A stretch of 64,000 nt of DNA from Halobacteriales archaeon QS_1_68_17 (GCA_003021105.1 PXRG01000005.1:1-64000); one strand, 5' to 3'; shown: positions 42,458 through 51,525, counted from the first letter of the stretch. Program-made: numbers and translations. Notes: generated from the sequence alone by a model not told the origin.

Positions 42458-44700
42458 GCGACTCGCGCAGGCGGCGCGCCGAGCACATCCGGCGGCTCAT
42501 GGCCGCGGAGGGCGCGTCGATCCGCGAGCAGTCCTCGCGGCTGAACCGAAACCGGATCGACGCGACGGCCGACTTCGCGGAGACCGAGGCCCTCCGGGAC
42601 CGCGCCCGGGAGATCAAGGCCGACGCCATCGCGGACCTGCCGGCGCTGATCGACCGGGTCACCGCGGCCGTCGAGGACGGCGGCGGCCACGTCTACCTCG
42701 CCGACGACGCCGCCGACGCCACCGACTACGTCGAGGCGGTGGCTGCCGACCGCGACGCCGAAACGGTCGTCAAGAGCAAGTCGATGACCACCGAGGAGAT
42801 CGGTCTCGGCGACGCGCTCGAAGCCGCGGGCGTCGACGTCTGGGAGACCGACCTCGGGGAGTTCGTCCTCCAGGTGGCCGACGAGGCACCCTCCCACATC
42901 GTCGGCCCGGCGATGCACAAGTCACGCGCCGAGATCGCCCGGCTGTTCAACGCACACTTCGACCCCGAGGAGCCGCTGGAGACGGCCGACGAACTCACCG
43001 CGTTCGCCCGCGACTTCCTCGGCGAGCGAGTCCGCGAGGCCGACCTCGGGATCACGGGCGCGAACTTCGTTTTGGCCGAGAGCGGGACCGTCGTCCTCGT
43101 GACCAACGAGGGCAACGCCCGGAAGACGGCGGTGACGCCCGACGCCCACGTCGCCGTCGCGGGCGTCGAGAAACTCCTCCCGTCGGTCGAACAGCTCCAG
43201 CCGTTCGTCGAACTGATCGCGCGGTCGGCGACCGGCCAGCCGATCTCCCGGTACCTCTCTCTGTTCTCGGGGGCGACCGATTCCCCGACGCTCGATTTCG
43301 ACCGGCCGGACGACCCGCTCGGGAGCGGCGACCGCGACCGCGCGTTCCACCTCGTGCTGGTCGACAACGGCCGGACGGCGATGCGCGAGGACGACGACCT
43401 CCGGGAGACGCTGTACTGCATCCGGTGTGGCGCGTGCTCGAACTCGTGTGCGAACTTCCAGGCCGTCGGCGGCCACGCCTTCGGCGGCGACACCTACTCC
43501 GGCGGCATCGCCACTGGCTGGGAGGCCGGCGTGCACGGCACGGACTCGGCGGCGGAGTTCAACGACCTCTGTACCGGCTGTTCGCGGTGCGTTCCCGCCT
43601 GCCCCGTCAAGATCGACGTGCCGTGGATCAACACCGCGATCAGGGACCGGCTGAACCGCGGGGCCGATCCCGGCGCGTTCGACTTCCTGGTCGACGGCCT
43701 CGCCCCCGACGAGGAACCGGCCGGGCTCGACCCGCAAAAGCGGCTGTTCGGCAACCTCGGCACGCTGGCGACCATCGGGAGCGCGACCGCCCCCGTCTCG
43801 AACTGGCTGGCCGACAGCACCCCGGTCCGCCTGGCACTCGACCGGCTGTTCGGGATCGACCCGCGGCGGGACCTCCCCGAGTTCCGGCGCGAGACACTCG
43901 TCGACTGGGCCGCGGACCGCCACGCCGGGGCCGGCCCCGAACCGGACCAGGAGGTCGTCGTCTACCCCGACGTGTACACGAACCACGTCCACGTCGAGCG
44001 GGGGAAGGCGGCCGTCCGTGCGCTCGAAGCCCTCGGCGTCGGCGTCGTCGTCCCCGCGTTGCCCGAGAGCGGCCGCGCGCCGCTCTCGCAGGGGATGGTC
44101 GGGACGGCCCGCGGCCAGGCCGCGGCCCTCGCGGACGCGCTCGCGCCGCACCTCGACGCCGGCCGCGACGTGGTCGTCCTCGAACCCTCCGACCTGGCGA
44201 TGGTCCGCCGGGAGTACGAGCGGCTGGTCCCCGACGGGACCGCCGACCGCCTCTCCGGGGCGACCTACGACTTCGCCGAGTACGTCTACGGCCTGTTGGC
44301 CAACGGCGCTGACACGGGCCCGCTCCCGTCCGCCGCCGCCGGACACACCGGGAGCGCGGGGGACGCGGGTGTCGTCTACCACGGCCACTGCCAGGGGCGG
44401 ACGCTCGGGATCGACGCCTACGTCGAGGCGGTTCTGGACGAACTGGGCTACGACGTGATCGCCTCCGACGTCGAGTGTTGCGGCATGGCGGGGTCGTTCG
44501 GCTACAAGGCCGAGTACTACGATCTCAGCGTGGACGTGGGCGAGCAACTGGCCGACTGGATACGCGACCACCCGGACCGGACCGTCGTCGCGGGCGGTGC
44601 CTCCTGTCACGAGCAACTCGACGCGCTGCTCGACCGGCCCGTCTCCTACCCGGCGGAACTGATCGCCCCGGTCCCCGACGGCCGGCCCGGGGACGCCTGA
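42454..44700 (+). CDS. lutB: LutB-LutA fusion: LUD domain, two 4Fe-4S clusters and a CCG domain
   Basis: The 748-residue protein has a LutB-like LUD domain (about 60-290, 'GITGANFVLAESGTVVLVTN'), then two ferredoxin motifs ('CIRCGACSNSCANF' and 'CTGCSRCVPACPVK', about 325-390). A C-terminal region of about 260 residues has the CCG cysteine-rich motif 'VECCGMAGSFGYK' and 'GGASCHEQLDAL', as in LutA/GlcF. LutB and LutA are normally separate; here they are one chain. It should pass electrons from a 2-hydroxyacid (lactate or similar) to the membrane pool. ATG 42454 overlaps the LutC stop. Confidence 0.88.
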   Translation: MSDSRRRRAEHIRRLMAAEGASIREQSSRLNRNRIDATADFAETEALRDRAREIKADAIADLPALIDRVTAAVEDGGGHVYLADDAADATDYVEAVAADRDAETVVKSKSMTTEEIGLGDALEAAGVDVWETDLGEFVLQVADEAPSHIVGPAMHKSRAEIARLFNAHFDPEEPLETADELTAFARDFLGERVREADLGITGANFVLAESGTVVLVTNEGNARKTAVTPDAHVAVAGVEKLLPSVEQLQPFVELIARSATGQPISRYLSLFSGATDSPTLDFDRPDDPLGSGDRDRAFHLVLVDNGRTAMREDDDLRETLYCIRCGACSNSCANFQAVGGHAFGGDTYSGGIATGWEAGVHGTDSAAEFNDLCTGCSRCVPACPVKIDVPWINTAIRDRLNRGADPGAFDFLVDGLAPDEEPAGLDPQKRLFGNLGTLATIGSATAPVSNWLADSTPVRLALDRLFGIDPRRDLPEFRRETLVDWAADRHAGAGPEPDQEVVVYPDVYTNHVHVERGKAAVRALEALGVGVVVPALPESGRAPLSQGMVGTARGQAAALADALAPHLDAGRDVVVLEPSDLAMVRREYERLVPDGTADRLSGATYDFAEYVYGLLANGADTGPLPSAAAGHTGSAGDAGVVYHGHCQGRTLGIDAYVEAVLDELGYDVIASDVECCGMAGSFGYKAEYYDLSVDVGEQLADWIRDHPDRTVVAGGASCHEQLDALLDRPVSYPAELIAPVPDGRPGDA

Positions 44701-44803
44701 CTTCGTTCGGGCCAGGGCTACGACAGCAGGTGGGAACCGACGTATCGGCGCGTGGAACCGTGCCGCAGGTAGCTTCTTGTCATGCGTTAACGAATCTGTT
44801 GCC

Positions 44804-45562
44804 ATGTTCGAGGCGAACGACGGCGGGAGCGGAGGCGGTGGACGGTGGTACCGGCGACCGTTCTTGCGCCTGGCGGGCGCGGCGGCGGCGCTCGGGTTCG
44901 GGAGCGGCGTCGCGGGCGCACAGCAGGACGGTGGCGACGGCGCGGACACGCCGGAGTGGCCGGTGGACTGCCCTTCCATCCCGTGTATCGACGCGACCTA
45001 CGGGCTGCCCATCGCCGGCGGCGGGGCGCTCGCCCCCCAGGTTCGGGCGCGGTTCCAGCCGGACCACACGGTCGAACTCCGGGTCGGGGAGCCGACGATC
45101 AGGCCCTCGGACGCCGAACCGCCGTTCGACTTCTTCTTCGAACCGGCGGGGCTGGCGGTCCAGCCCGGCGACGTCGTCGCCTTCGAGGCGGTCAGCCCCG
45201 AGCACACCGTGACGGCATACCACCCCGACCAGGGCCGACAGCAACGCGTCCCCGACGGCGTGCCGGCGTTCTCCTCGCCGGTCACGGCCCAGGGGTCGAC
45301 CTGGCTGTACGCGTTCGGTCAGTCTGGTGTGTACGACCTCGTCTGTACGCCCCACGAACCGTTCGGGATGGTGATGCGCGTGGTCGCGGGCGACGAAACG
45401 GAACCCACCGTCTCCGGCGACGGTCGGCCGCCGCTACCGCCCGCGGCCGCGGTGCTCGACGCCCCCGAACTCGACCCGGCCGCCATCGTCGAACGGGGGA
45501 CCGTCTCCTGGACCGACCTGACCGTCGAGTTTCCCGGCGGCGGCAGCGAAGGCGGCGAGTAA
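44804..45562 (+). CDS. Exported cupredoxin (blue copper) domain protein
   Basis: This 252-residue protein has a twin-arginine signal ('WYRRPFLRLAGAAAALGFGS'). The mature domain has plastocyanin/halocyanin-type copper ligands: His in 'AVSPEHTVTAYH', then Cys, His and Met in 'VYDLVCTPHEPFGMVMRV'. It may carry electrons outside the membrane. ATG 44804 is chosen over a start 27 bp upstream. The last 60 residues are rich in Pro/Ala and of unclear role. A lactate-type dehydrogenase gene lies just upstream. Confidence 0.85.
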   Translation: MFEANDGGSGGGGRWYRRPFLRLAGAAAALGFGSGVAGAQQDGGDGADTPEWPVDCPSIPCIDATYGLPIAGGGALAPQVRARFQPDHTVELRVGEPTIRPSDAEPPFDFFFEPAGLAVQPGDVVAFEAVSPEHTVTAYHPDQGRQQRVPDGVPAFSSPVTAQGSTWLYAFGQSGVYDLVCTPHEPFGMVMRVVAGDETEPTVSGDGRPPLPPAAAVLDAPELDPAAIVERGTVSWTDLTVEFPGGGSEGGE

Positions 45563-45682
45563 CGCCGCGCGGCGCCCGGTCGCCGGTCCGGGTACGGGCC
45601 GGATTTCCCCCTGTCGGATGCGTTCCTTCGAGGGAAATAAGATCCCCCTATCGCCGGCCGCGTCGGCCGTGCCGGCGGGTCG

Positions 45683-46585
45683 TCACCTGCCGGTCAGGTC
45701 GGCCTCGAAGATGAACATCGCGCGCTCGCCGACCTCGACGCCGGCACCGGCCGCGTCGCTTATCGGCCGGGTCGCCTCGGGGACGAACACGCGCGTCCGC
45801 TCGGCGTCGACCGCGGCGGCGTCGCGGGCCAGGGCGGCCAGCAGCGCCCGCGCGGCCGCGGGGTCGTGCCACGCACCCAGTCCGTACTCCGCCCAGCGGG
45901 TCGTCCCGTTGTCGGTCTCGCGGTCGCACTTCCTGACCCGGTAGCCCACGGCTCGGGTCCGGTCGTCCCGGACGGCGAACAGCGCCGTCTCGTCCGCGGT
46001 CCGCACCAGGCGGTCGCGGGTCAGTTCCGCGACGGCCCACGACTCGTCTATGTCCATCGCCAGGCCGGACAGGTGGTCGCGTGCGTCGCTTCTTGTCCAG
46101 CACGTCCAGGCGGCGTCGGGGTCGGCGACGACCTCGAACCCGCCCGGATCGTAGCCGGGGTCCGGGTCGGGTTCGGGATGGACCGCCCGGAGCGCCGGCC
46201 CGGGGTCGTAGCCGAACGCCCGCGAGGCGGCCATCCCGGGCGGGTTCCAGTCGAAGACCATGTTCCGGCAGACGGTCGCGCCGCGGTCGGCCGCCCAGTC
46301 GAAGACCGCGTCGTTCAGGCGGCGGCCGACGCCCGCGTCCCGGTGGTCGGGGGCCACGCGCATCCCCTGTGCCCACGCCTCGTGTCCGGAGACGAGGACG
46401 CTCTGGCAGACGCCGACCGGGTCGCCGTCGACCGCGACGAACGTCCGCTGGTCCGGCCCGTCGCCGGCGACCCACTTGGGGAACACGTCCGGGACGTAGT
46501 CGCCGCCGCGCTCCGGCCAGGTGTCCCGCGTGAATTCCGCGACGGCCTCGTGGTCGTCGGGCCGGGCCTGGCGGACCGTCACCAT
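45683..46585 (-). CDS. GNAT family N-acetyltransferase
   Basis: The 300-residue protein has an N-terminal GNAT domain with the acetyl-CoA loop 'RVAPDHRDAGVGRRLNDAVF' and 'CRNMVFDWNPPGMAASRAFG'. The C-terminal half is a second, weaker GNAT-like or unknown domain. The substrate is unknown. Its ATG at 46585 lies 3 bp from a 93-bp dispersed repeat, which probably supplies its promoter ('gagtaaaagaatt' about 30 bp upstream). Confidence 0.85.
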   Translation of the reverse strand: MVTVRQARPDDHEAVAEFTRDTWPERGGDYVPDVFPKWVAGDGPDQRTFVAVDGDPVGVCQSVLVSGHEAWAQGMRVAPDHRDAGVGRRLNDAVFDWAADRGATVCRNMVFDWNPPGMAASRAFGYDPGPALRAVHPEPDPDPGYDPGGFEVVADPDAAWTCWTRSDARDHLSGLAMDIDESWAVAELTRDRLVRTADETALFAVRDDRTRAVGYRVRKCDRETDNGTTRWAEYGLGAWHDPAAARALLAALARDAAAVDAERTRVFVPEATRPISDAAGAGVEVGERAMFIFEADLTGR

Positions 46586-46588
46586 CTC

Positions 46589-46681
46589 ATACTGGTGGCT
46601 GTAATTCTTTTACTCAACAGTCTCTGCTATCTGCGGATACAGACCCTTTCCGCCTGGATTCTCAATTCGAGTTTTCACGTA
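46589..46681 (-). repeat. 93-bp dispersed repeat, copy 2
   Basis: It differs from 6300-6392 at only three positions. It runs from the last bases of gatD, where it provides the stop codon, to 3 bp before the acetyltransferase start. The first inverted repeat of copy 1 is imperfect here. Confidence 0.85.
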
Positions 46682-47889
46682 CTTATCGTCTCGGCGACCG
46701 ACGCGGCGTTGGCGAGCACCCACATGAGTTTCACCTTCGCCGTCCCGGGCAGCATGTCCTCGCCCTCGATCACGCCGGCATCGAGCAGGTCCCGGCCGGT
46801 GTCGTAGACGCGGTCGCAGACCCGTCCCTCGATGCACTGGCTCGTCATCACGACGGCCGTCCCGTCGTCGACGAGGGCCGCGACCCGGTCGATCCAGTCG
46901 GTGTTGACGTGGCCGAGGCCGGTCCCCTCGATCACGACCCCCGTCGGGTCGTCGAGGCAGTCGAGCATCGCGGGGTCGGTACCGGGCGTGAACTTCACCA
47001 GTTCTACCCCGGTCTCTAGGTCCGGGTCCAGGTCGAGGTCCGTCTCGCCGCGCTCTGCGTGCTCGCGGCGGAACGACACCGGGTCGTCCCCCTCGGAGGC
47101 CGCCGCGTAGTCGACCTCGCCGAGCGGTTCTGCCCCGACGGTGTCGAAGGCGTCCCGGCGGGAGGTGTGGTTCTTCCGGGCGCGGGTCCCGCGGTGGAGC
47201 GCACAGGCGTCGTCGCTGGCCGAGGCGTGCATGCAGATCAACACCTCCGCGCAGTCGCTCTTTGCGGCCTCGACCGCACAGACGGCGTTCATCACGTTGT
47301 CCGAGGAGGGGCGGTCGGCCGACCGCTGGCTCCCGGTGAACACGACCGGGACCGGCGTGTCGAGCATGAACGCCAGTGCCGAGGCCGTAAACTGCATCGT
47401 GTCGGTGCCGTGCATGACGACCACGCCGTCCGCGCCGGCCGCGATCTCCTCGTGGACGGCGCGGGCGAGGTCCTGCCAGACCGCGGGCGTCATGTTCTCC
47501 GAGAGGATGTTGGCGACGACGCGACCGCGGTAGTTGGCCCGCCCAGCCAAGTCGGGGACCGCCCGGAGCACGTCCTCGGCGTCGAACTGCGCGGTCACCG
47601 CGCCGGTCCGGTAGTCGACCGTCGAGGCGATGGTCCCGCCGGTCGAGATCAGCGACACCGTCGGCAGGTCCTCGTCGAACTCCACCCGCGATTCCTCGCT
47701 GGTCTCGCCCGGCGAGATGTCGTAGACGTCCGTCTCGACGACCTCCACCTCGGCGGCGTCGCGGTCGACGCCGACGTTGTAGCCGCCGTCGAGTTTCACG
47801 ACCAGGTGCTCGGCGGTCGTCGAGGGCAACAGGACCCCCTCGTAGGTGCCGCCGGCACGATCGACCCGGACTCTGTCCCCTGGGTTCAT
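46675..47889 (-). CDS. gatD: Glu-tRNA(Gln) amidotransferase subunit D, C-terminus cut by a repeat
   Basis: GatD is the asparaginase-like subunit that frees ammonia from Gln or Asn for GatE, which converts Glu-tRNA(Gln) to Gln-tRNA(Gln). The 404-residue protein has the N-terminal barrel domain ('GDRVRVDRAGGTYEGVLLPS') and both asparaginase motifs ('VSLISTGGTIASTVDYRTG' and 'ADGVVVMHGTDTMQFTASAL'). It ends 'MWVLANAASVAETIST', with the stop codon inside a 93-bp dispersed repeat; other GatD proteins run on by about 15-25 residues. Catalytic residues are all present. No gatE gene lies in the window. ATG 47889 is chosen. Confidence 0.92.
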   Translation of the reverse strand: MNPGDRVRVDRAGGTYEGVLLPSTTAEHLVVKLDGGYNVGVDRDAAEVEVVETDVYDISPGETSEESRVEFDEDLPTVSLISTGGTIASTVDYRTGAVTAQFDAEDVLRAVPDLAGRANYRGRVVANILSENMTPAVWQDLARAVHEEIAAGADGVVVMHGTDTMQFTASALAFMLDTPVPVVFTGSQRSADRPSSDNVMNAVCAVEAAKSDCAEVLICMHASASDDACALHRGTRARKNHTSRRDAFDTVGAEPLGEVDYAAASEGDDPVSFRREHAERGETDLDLDPDLETGVELVKFTPGTDPAMLDCLDDPTGVVIEGTGLGHVNTDWIDRVAALVDDGTAVVMTSQCIEGRVCDRVYDTGRDLLDAGVIEGEDMLPGTAKVKLMWVLANAASVAETIST

Positions 47890-47979
47890 GGGCGCGGCTA
47901 CCGCCCGCGGCGACTTGAATCCACCTGTCCCGGCCCGCGGGGGAAAAGGCCCTTGACCGTCGGGCACCCACGCGGAGGT

Positions 47980-48366
47980 ATGGCCGAACGCACGGACCAG
48001 CGGACCCGAACGGGGGGCAACGCCGACGCCGACGCCGACGTCGACGTCGACCTCGACGACCTCGGACTCGACGAGGAGCCCACGGCAGCCGCGGAACAGA
48101 CGGGCGGCGGCCTCCGGTCGCGGGTCGGCTCGACGCTCGGGAACCTCTTTTCGGTGCGGGCGTTCCTCGTTGCGCTCGTGCTGTCGGTCGCCGGCCTCTT
48201 TCTGGGGGGCATGATCCCGCTTCTGGGCGGGATCGCGGGACTGGCGGGCGTCTTCGCGGCCGGGTTCCTGCTCGGGGCGGGCCGCGAACGGCGCGCGTAC
48301 CTCGAAACCGTCGCCGCCGGCGGGCTCGCGTCGGGCGTGGGCATCCTGCTCGACCGGGCGTGGTTT
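47980..48366 (+). pseudogene. Small membrane protein, truncated 3' end
   Basis: The first 125 or so codons look real: an acidic N-terminus ('ADADVDVDLDDLGLDEEPT'), then helices 'FLVALVLSVAGLFLGGMIPL' and 'GVFAAGFLLGAGRERRAYLE'. After 'GILLDRAWFSV' the frame runs on for over 200 codons as the antisense of the ArsR-type gene, which is not protein-like. The native C-terminus seems lost. It is divergent from gatD. Confidence 0.5.
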
Positions 48367-49023
48367 TCAGTCCGCCAGCCGCCACTCCTCGCCGTCCCGG
48401 ACGACCACGCCCTGCTCTGCCAGCCGTTCCAGGGCCTCCCGGACGATCCGCGGGGGGACCTCGATCCGGGCGCTGATCTCCTCGATTCCGGTGTCGCCGT
48501 TGGCGAGCGCGCTCATCACGTCGGTGTGGAGCCGCCCGTCGCCGTCGCCGACCTCGTCGCCGAGTCGCTCGCGCACGTCGGTCAGCCGGCCCTGGACCCA
48601 CCGCTGGGCCAGCGACAGCTCGTTGCCCAGCTGTTCGAGCCGCTCCAGTTCGGCCACGAGTTCGCGGAGCTTGTCCTCCTCCTGGCCGTCCGTCGTCACG
48701 TCGATCGAGAGGTACCGGCAGGAGGTCATGTCGAAGTTCGGGTTCGCCGGGTAGGCGCTTTTGGTCCCGTACTGGTAGGGGGAGACGCTGACCTCCAGCC
48801 GGACGTTGCGGGAGATGTAGAAGTACTTCCGGCGCTGGTCGTCGGTCCGGCTCTCGATCAGCCCGGCGTCCTCCAGTTTCCGGAGGTGATCGATCACCGC
48901 CTTCGGACTCACGTCCAGGTACTCGCTGATCTCGGTCACGTAGCAGGGCTTGTGGGCGAGCAGCCGGAGAATCCGGCGCCTGTTCTCGTTGCCCAGCAGG
49001 TCCAGCAGCGCCGCGGAATCCAT
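48367..49023 (-). CDS. ArsR-type winged-helix transcriptional regulator
   Basis: This 218-residue protein has an N-terminal winged HTH (about 1-75, 'CYVTEISEYLDVSPKAVIDH'), a central segment with 'YQYGTKSAYPANPNFDMTS', a coiled helix (about 115-155) and a second HTH-like part at the C-terminus ('GIEEISARIEVPPRIVREAL'). This two-wing plan is found in haloarchaeal regulators annotated as ArsR. Its ligand and targets are unknown. It overlaps nothing but ends where the membrane protein relic ends. Confidence 0.88.
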   Translation of the reverse strand: MDSAALLDLLGNENRRRILRLLAHKPCYVTEISEYLDVSPKAVIDHLRKLEDAGLIESRTDDQRRKYFYISRNVRLEVSVSPYQYGTKSAYPANPNFDMTSCRYLSIDVTTDGQEEDKLRELVAELERLEQLGNELSLAQRWVQGRLTDVRERLGDEVGDGDGRLHTDVMSALANGDTGIEEISARIEVPPRIVREALERLAEQGVVVRDGEEWRLAD

Positions 49024-49115
49024 TCACATGAGGTTAGCGGCCGGGGTTGATAAGCCTGACTCACCCGATTCCCCCGCGGGCCCGCGGACGGCCGGATCGG
49101 CCGGGGTCCCCCGGT

Positions 49116-50255
49116 CTATCGGTTTCCGGCCGGCGTCCCCTGGCTCCTGCCGTCGACGGGGACGCCGGGACCGACTGATCCCGACCCGCCCTTACTTCCC
49201 GACTGTCCCGGGTCGTCCTTCGGCGGACCGTCGCCGCCGCCTGACGGCGGCCCGGACCCTTCATCCGACTGTCCCGGCCCGCCGGACTTTCCTGAATCGC
49301 CGGGTTTCCCGGCCGACCCGTCGCCGGGCCCGCCGTCGCTGTTGCCGGGTCCAGCGTCGCCGTTTCCGGCTCCATCGCCGCTGTTGCCGGGTTCGCCGCT
49401 ATTGCCGGCCCCGTCGCCGTTCCCGTCGGCTTCCGGCCCGGCGTTCCCGTCTCCGGGCGGCCCATCGCCGGGCGGCCCATCACCGGACGGTCCATCGCTG
49501 GACGTTCCATCGCCGGGCGGACCGTCTCCCGGTGGTCCATCGCTGGACGGTCCATCGCCGGGCGGACCGTCTCCGAGACCGGACGCGTCCGGCGGCCCGT
49601 TTCCGGTGCCGTTACCCGCCCGGTCGGGCGGCCCGGTGCTCCCGTTGCCCGGGCCGTCGCCAGCGAGTCCGGGGGGACCCTGGCCGGACTTGCCGGAGGT
49701 CTTTGCGATGGCCTCGACCGGCTTCCCCATCTCCGGGACGGTGACGTTGGCGACCTGCCGGTCTATCCCGTCGAGAGCCGAGGTGTTCGCGCCGACGGAC
49801 CGGGCTACCGTCCGCGTCTCGTTGACGGTCGCACGGAGCGCCGCCTTCTGTCCGGCGAGCCGCGCGGCCCGGGCGGTGTAGCCGACGTCCCCCGCCGAGA
49901 CCGAGCTGTTCCGGCGTGCGGCGGCGAGCGCCCCGCTCCGGTTCCGGAGCGTCGCAGCCCGTCGTTCGAGCGCCGCTGTCCGCCGGGCGAGCAGCTCCTC
50001 GCGCTCCTCGTCGCTGGCGTTCCGCAACGCCGCGGCCCACATACCGGTGTCGACTGACGCGCCCGTTTCGGCCACGCTCAACTGCATGAACGAGGTGACC
50101 TGTGCGCCCAGCGTGGCGTTGCTCGCGGTCGACGCGGAGACGGTGCTGTTGTTGACACCGCTTTGCGTGCCGTCCGCCGCGGCGGCGGTCCCCCCAACGA
50201 GTGCGACCCCGACCGCGACTAGTATCGACGCCAGCGCGACCTGACGGAGGTGCAT
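49116..50255 (-). CDS. Secreted protein with a helical domain and a long Gly/Pro/Asp-rich tail
   Basis: The 379-residue protein has a Sec signal peptide ('QVALASILVAVGVALVGGTA'), a helical domain rich in Ala/Arg (about 30-175, 'ERRAATLRNRSGALAAARRN') and then about 190 residues of Gly-Asp-Gly-Pro-Pro repeats ('DGPPGDGPSSDGPPGDGPPG'). Asn-x-Ser/Thr sites are frequent, so glycosylation is possible. The tail may be disordered or attach to the S-layer. ATG 50255 is used because it starts the signal peptide directly. Confidence 0.75.
   Translation of the reverse strand: MHLRQVALASILVAVGVALVGGTAAAADGTQSGVNNSTVSASTASNATLGAQVTSFMQLSVAETGASVDTGMWAAALRNASDEEREELLARRTAALERRAATLRNRSGALAAARRNSSVSAGDVGYTARAARLAGQKAALRATVNETRTVARSVGANTSALDGIDRQVANVTVPEMGKPVEAIAKTSGKSGQGPPGLAGDGPGNGSTGPPDRAGNGTGNGPPDASGLGDGPPGDGPSSDGPPGDGPPGDGTSSDGPSGDGPPGDGPPGDGNAGPEADGNGDGAGNSGEPGNSGDGAGNGDAGPGNSDGGPGDGSAGKPGDSGKSGGPGQSDEGSGPPSGGGDGPPKDDPGQSGSKGGSGSVGPGVPVDGRSQGTPAGNR
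49440..49600 (-). repeat. Low-complexity GDGPP repeat within the secreted protein gene
   Basis: Imperfect 15-bp and 30-bp units ('ccatcgccgggcggaccg') recur and code for (S/G)DGPPGDGP. They are in frame throughout. Confidence 0.7.
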
Positions 50256-50351
50256 CCGGACAGTTTGTAACCGCGTCCCACGTAAAAAAACGAACATCTG
50301 TTTTTGACAGTTCACGTCGCCGAAAAACTTGCTTACGACGGTCGAGAGAGT

Positions 50352-50996
50352 TTATCCGGCGCTCTCGTCGCCCGAGGTTTCGAACGCGTGCCGAGCCAGT
50401 GCAACGGTCAAGAGCGAGAGCGCGACCGACGCGACGGCCAGCGTCGCGCCCGGTTCGTACCGGAGCGGCGGGTGGTAGCCCAGGCCGTAGTCGAGCAGGT
50501 CGTTGAGCAACAGCAAACCGAGCGCCAGCGCCAGCGCCCCGCGGGTAGTTCGCCCGTAGTGGGGGATCAGGTACGCTTCCAGGACGAACCCCAGGTGCGT
50601 GAGGAGGATACCGAAGTACCCCCAGGGATCCGGGAAGTACGCGCCTACCCGGAGGTTGAGCGCCACGGCCGTCCAGAGGCCGAACTTCACGAGCCACGCG
50701 AACGCGAGCGTGTGCAGGTACGCGAGCACGCGGTTGTGCGGGACCGCCGAGAGCGGCCGACCGAGCAGCGGCAGCAGGGTCGCCAGCGACAGCGCCATCA
50801 AAAACACCGCGGCCGGCGAGTCGGCGTACAGCGGCCAGAGGAACGTCGAGACGTCGGGGAGCGTCCCCACGTAGTAGCGGACGCCCACGAGCACCGCCGC
50901 CACGTTGGCGAACAGCAACCACGTCAGCGACGGCGCGTTGCCGAGGTAGTACTCGGCGTACCGCCGCGGAATCACCGGTCGGGACCGCGGGTCCAT
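50352..50996 (-). CDS. DUF1405 family membrane protein
   Basis: The 214-residue protein has about six hydrophobic helices; 'NVAAVLVGVRYYVGTLP' and 'FWPLYADSPAAVFLMALSLA'-type segments and 'HTLAFAWLVKFGLWTAV' are typical of DUF1405, a family shared by Firmicutes and haloarchaea with no known function. ATG 50996 is chosen, since the extra 25 codons lie in the promoter region. Confidence 0.85.
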   Translation of the reverse strand: MDPRSRPVIPRRYAEYYLGNAPSLTWLLFANVAAVLVGVRYYVGTLPDVSTFLWPLYADSPAAVFLMALSLATLLPLLGRPLSAVPHNRVLAYLHTLAFAWLVKFGLWTAVALNLRVGAYFPDPWGYFGILLTHLGFVLEAYLIPHYGRTTRGALALALGLLLLNDLLDYGLGYHPPLRYEPGATLAVASVALSLLTVALARHAFETSGDESAG

Positions 50997-51117
50997 GCCT
51001 GCCACGCGGGGCGGGCGGGACATAGCGGTGTCGACTCTTCCCGGTCGAGTTGCGGGTCGGCATAAACCCACCGGGGAAAACTTTTAGCCGGCCGTGTGAT
51101 ACTCGTGACCGTGTAGC

Positions 51118-51525
51118 ATGTTCGAACCGTTCTCGGGCGGCTACTACGTCGGTGAACTGTACGTCGAGTCACGGCGGCGCGACGGGGCGGCGGTCAGCGG
51201 CGCGGACTACGAGACCATGCGGGAGTTCCTCTACGGGGTCGACGACCGGCCCGCGGACGGCCCGGTCGTCGTCCGGCTCGAACAGCAACACTTCGCGGTC
51301 GGCGGGGAGGACGGACTCCCGGACAATACCCTGGTCGTCCCCGAACAGCGCACCGACGTATCGGCAGACGGCGAGCGGCGCGGGGTGCTCGTCGCCAAGG
51401 CCGACCGGGCCCAACAACTGCTCAAGTTCACGGCCGACGCCGAACCCTCGGGCGTCCGGCGGGAGTCGGGTGCGTTCGTGCCGGACGCGCTCGGCCGGTT
51501 CCCGGGCCCCGACGCGTCACAGTAG
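51118..51525 (+). CDS. DUF5802 family small protein
   Basis: This 135-residue acidic protein begins 'MFEPFSGGYYVGELYVESRR', the typical start of the haloarchaeal DUF5802 family. There is no membrane segment. Function unknown. Its 3' end overlaps the 3' end of the subtilase pseudogene by 9 bp. Confidence 0.82.
   Translation: MFEPFSGGYYVGELYVESRRRDGAAVSGADYETMREFLYGVDDRPADGPVVVRLEQQHFAVGGEDGLPDNTLVVPEQRTDVSADGERRGVLVAKADRAQQLLKFTADAEPSGVRRESGAFVPDALGRFPGPDASQ

Noticed and set aside
46610-49027. 805-aa minus-strand ORF
   Set aside because: It is an Arg/Gly/Pro-rich wrong frame across gatD and the regulator. Only its last residues interested me, since they show the 93-bp repeat in the same frame as the zinc-ribbon gene.
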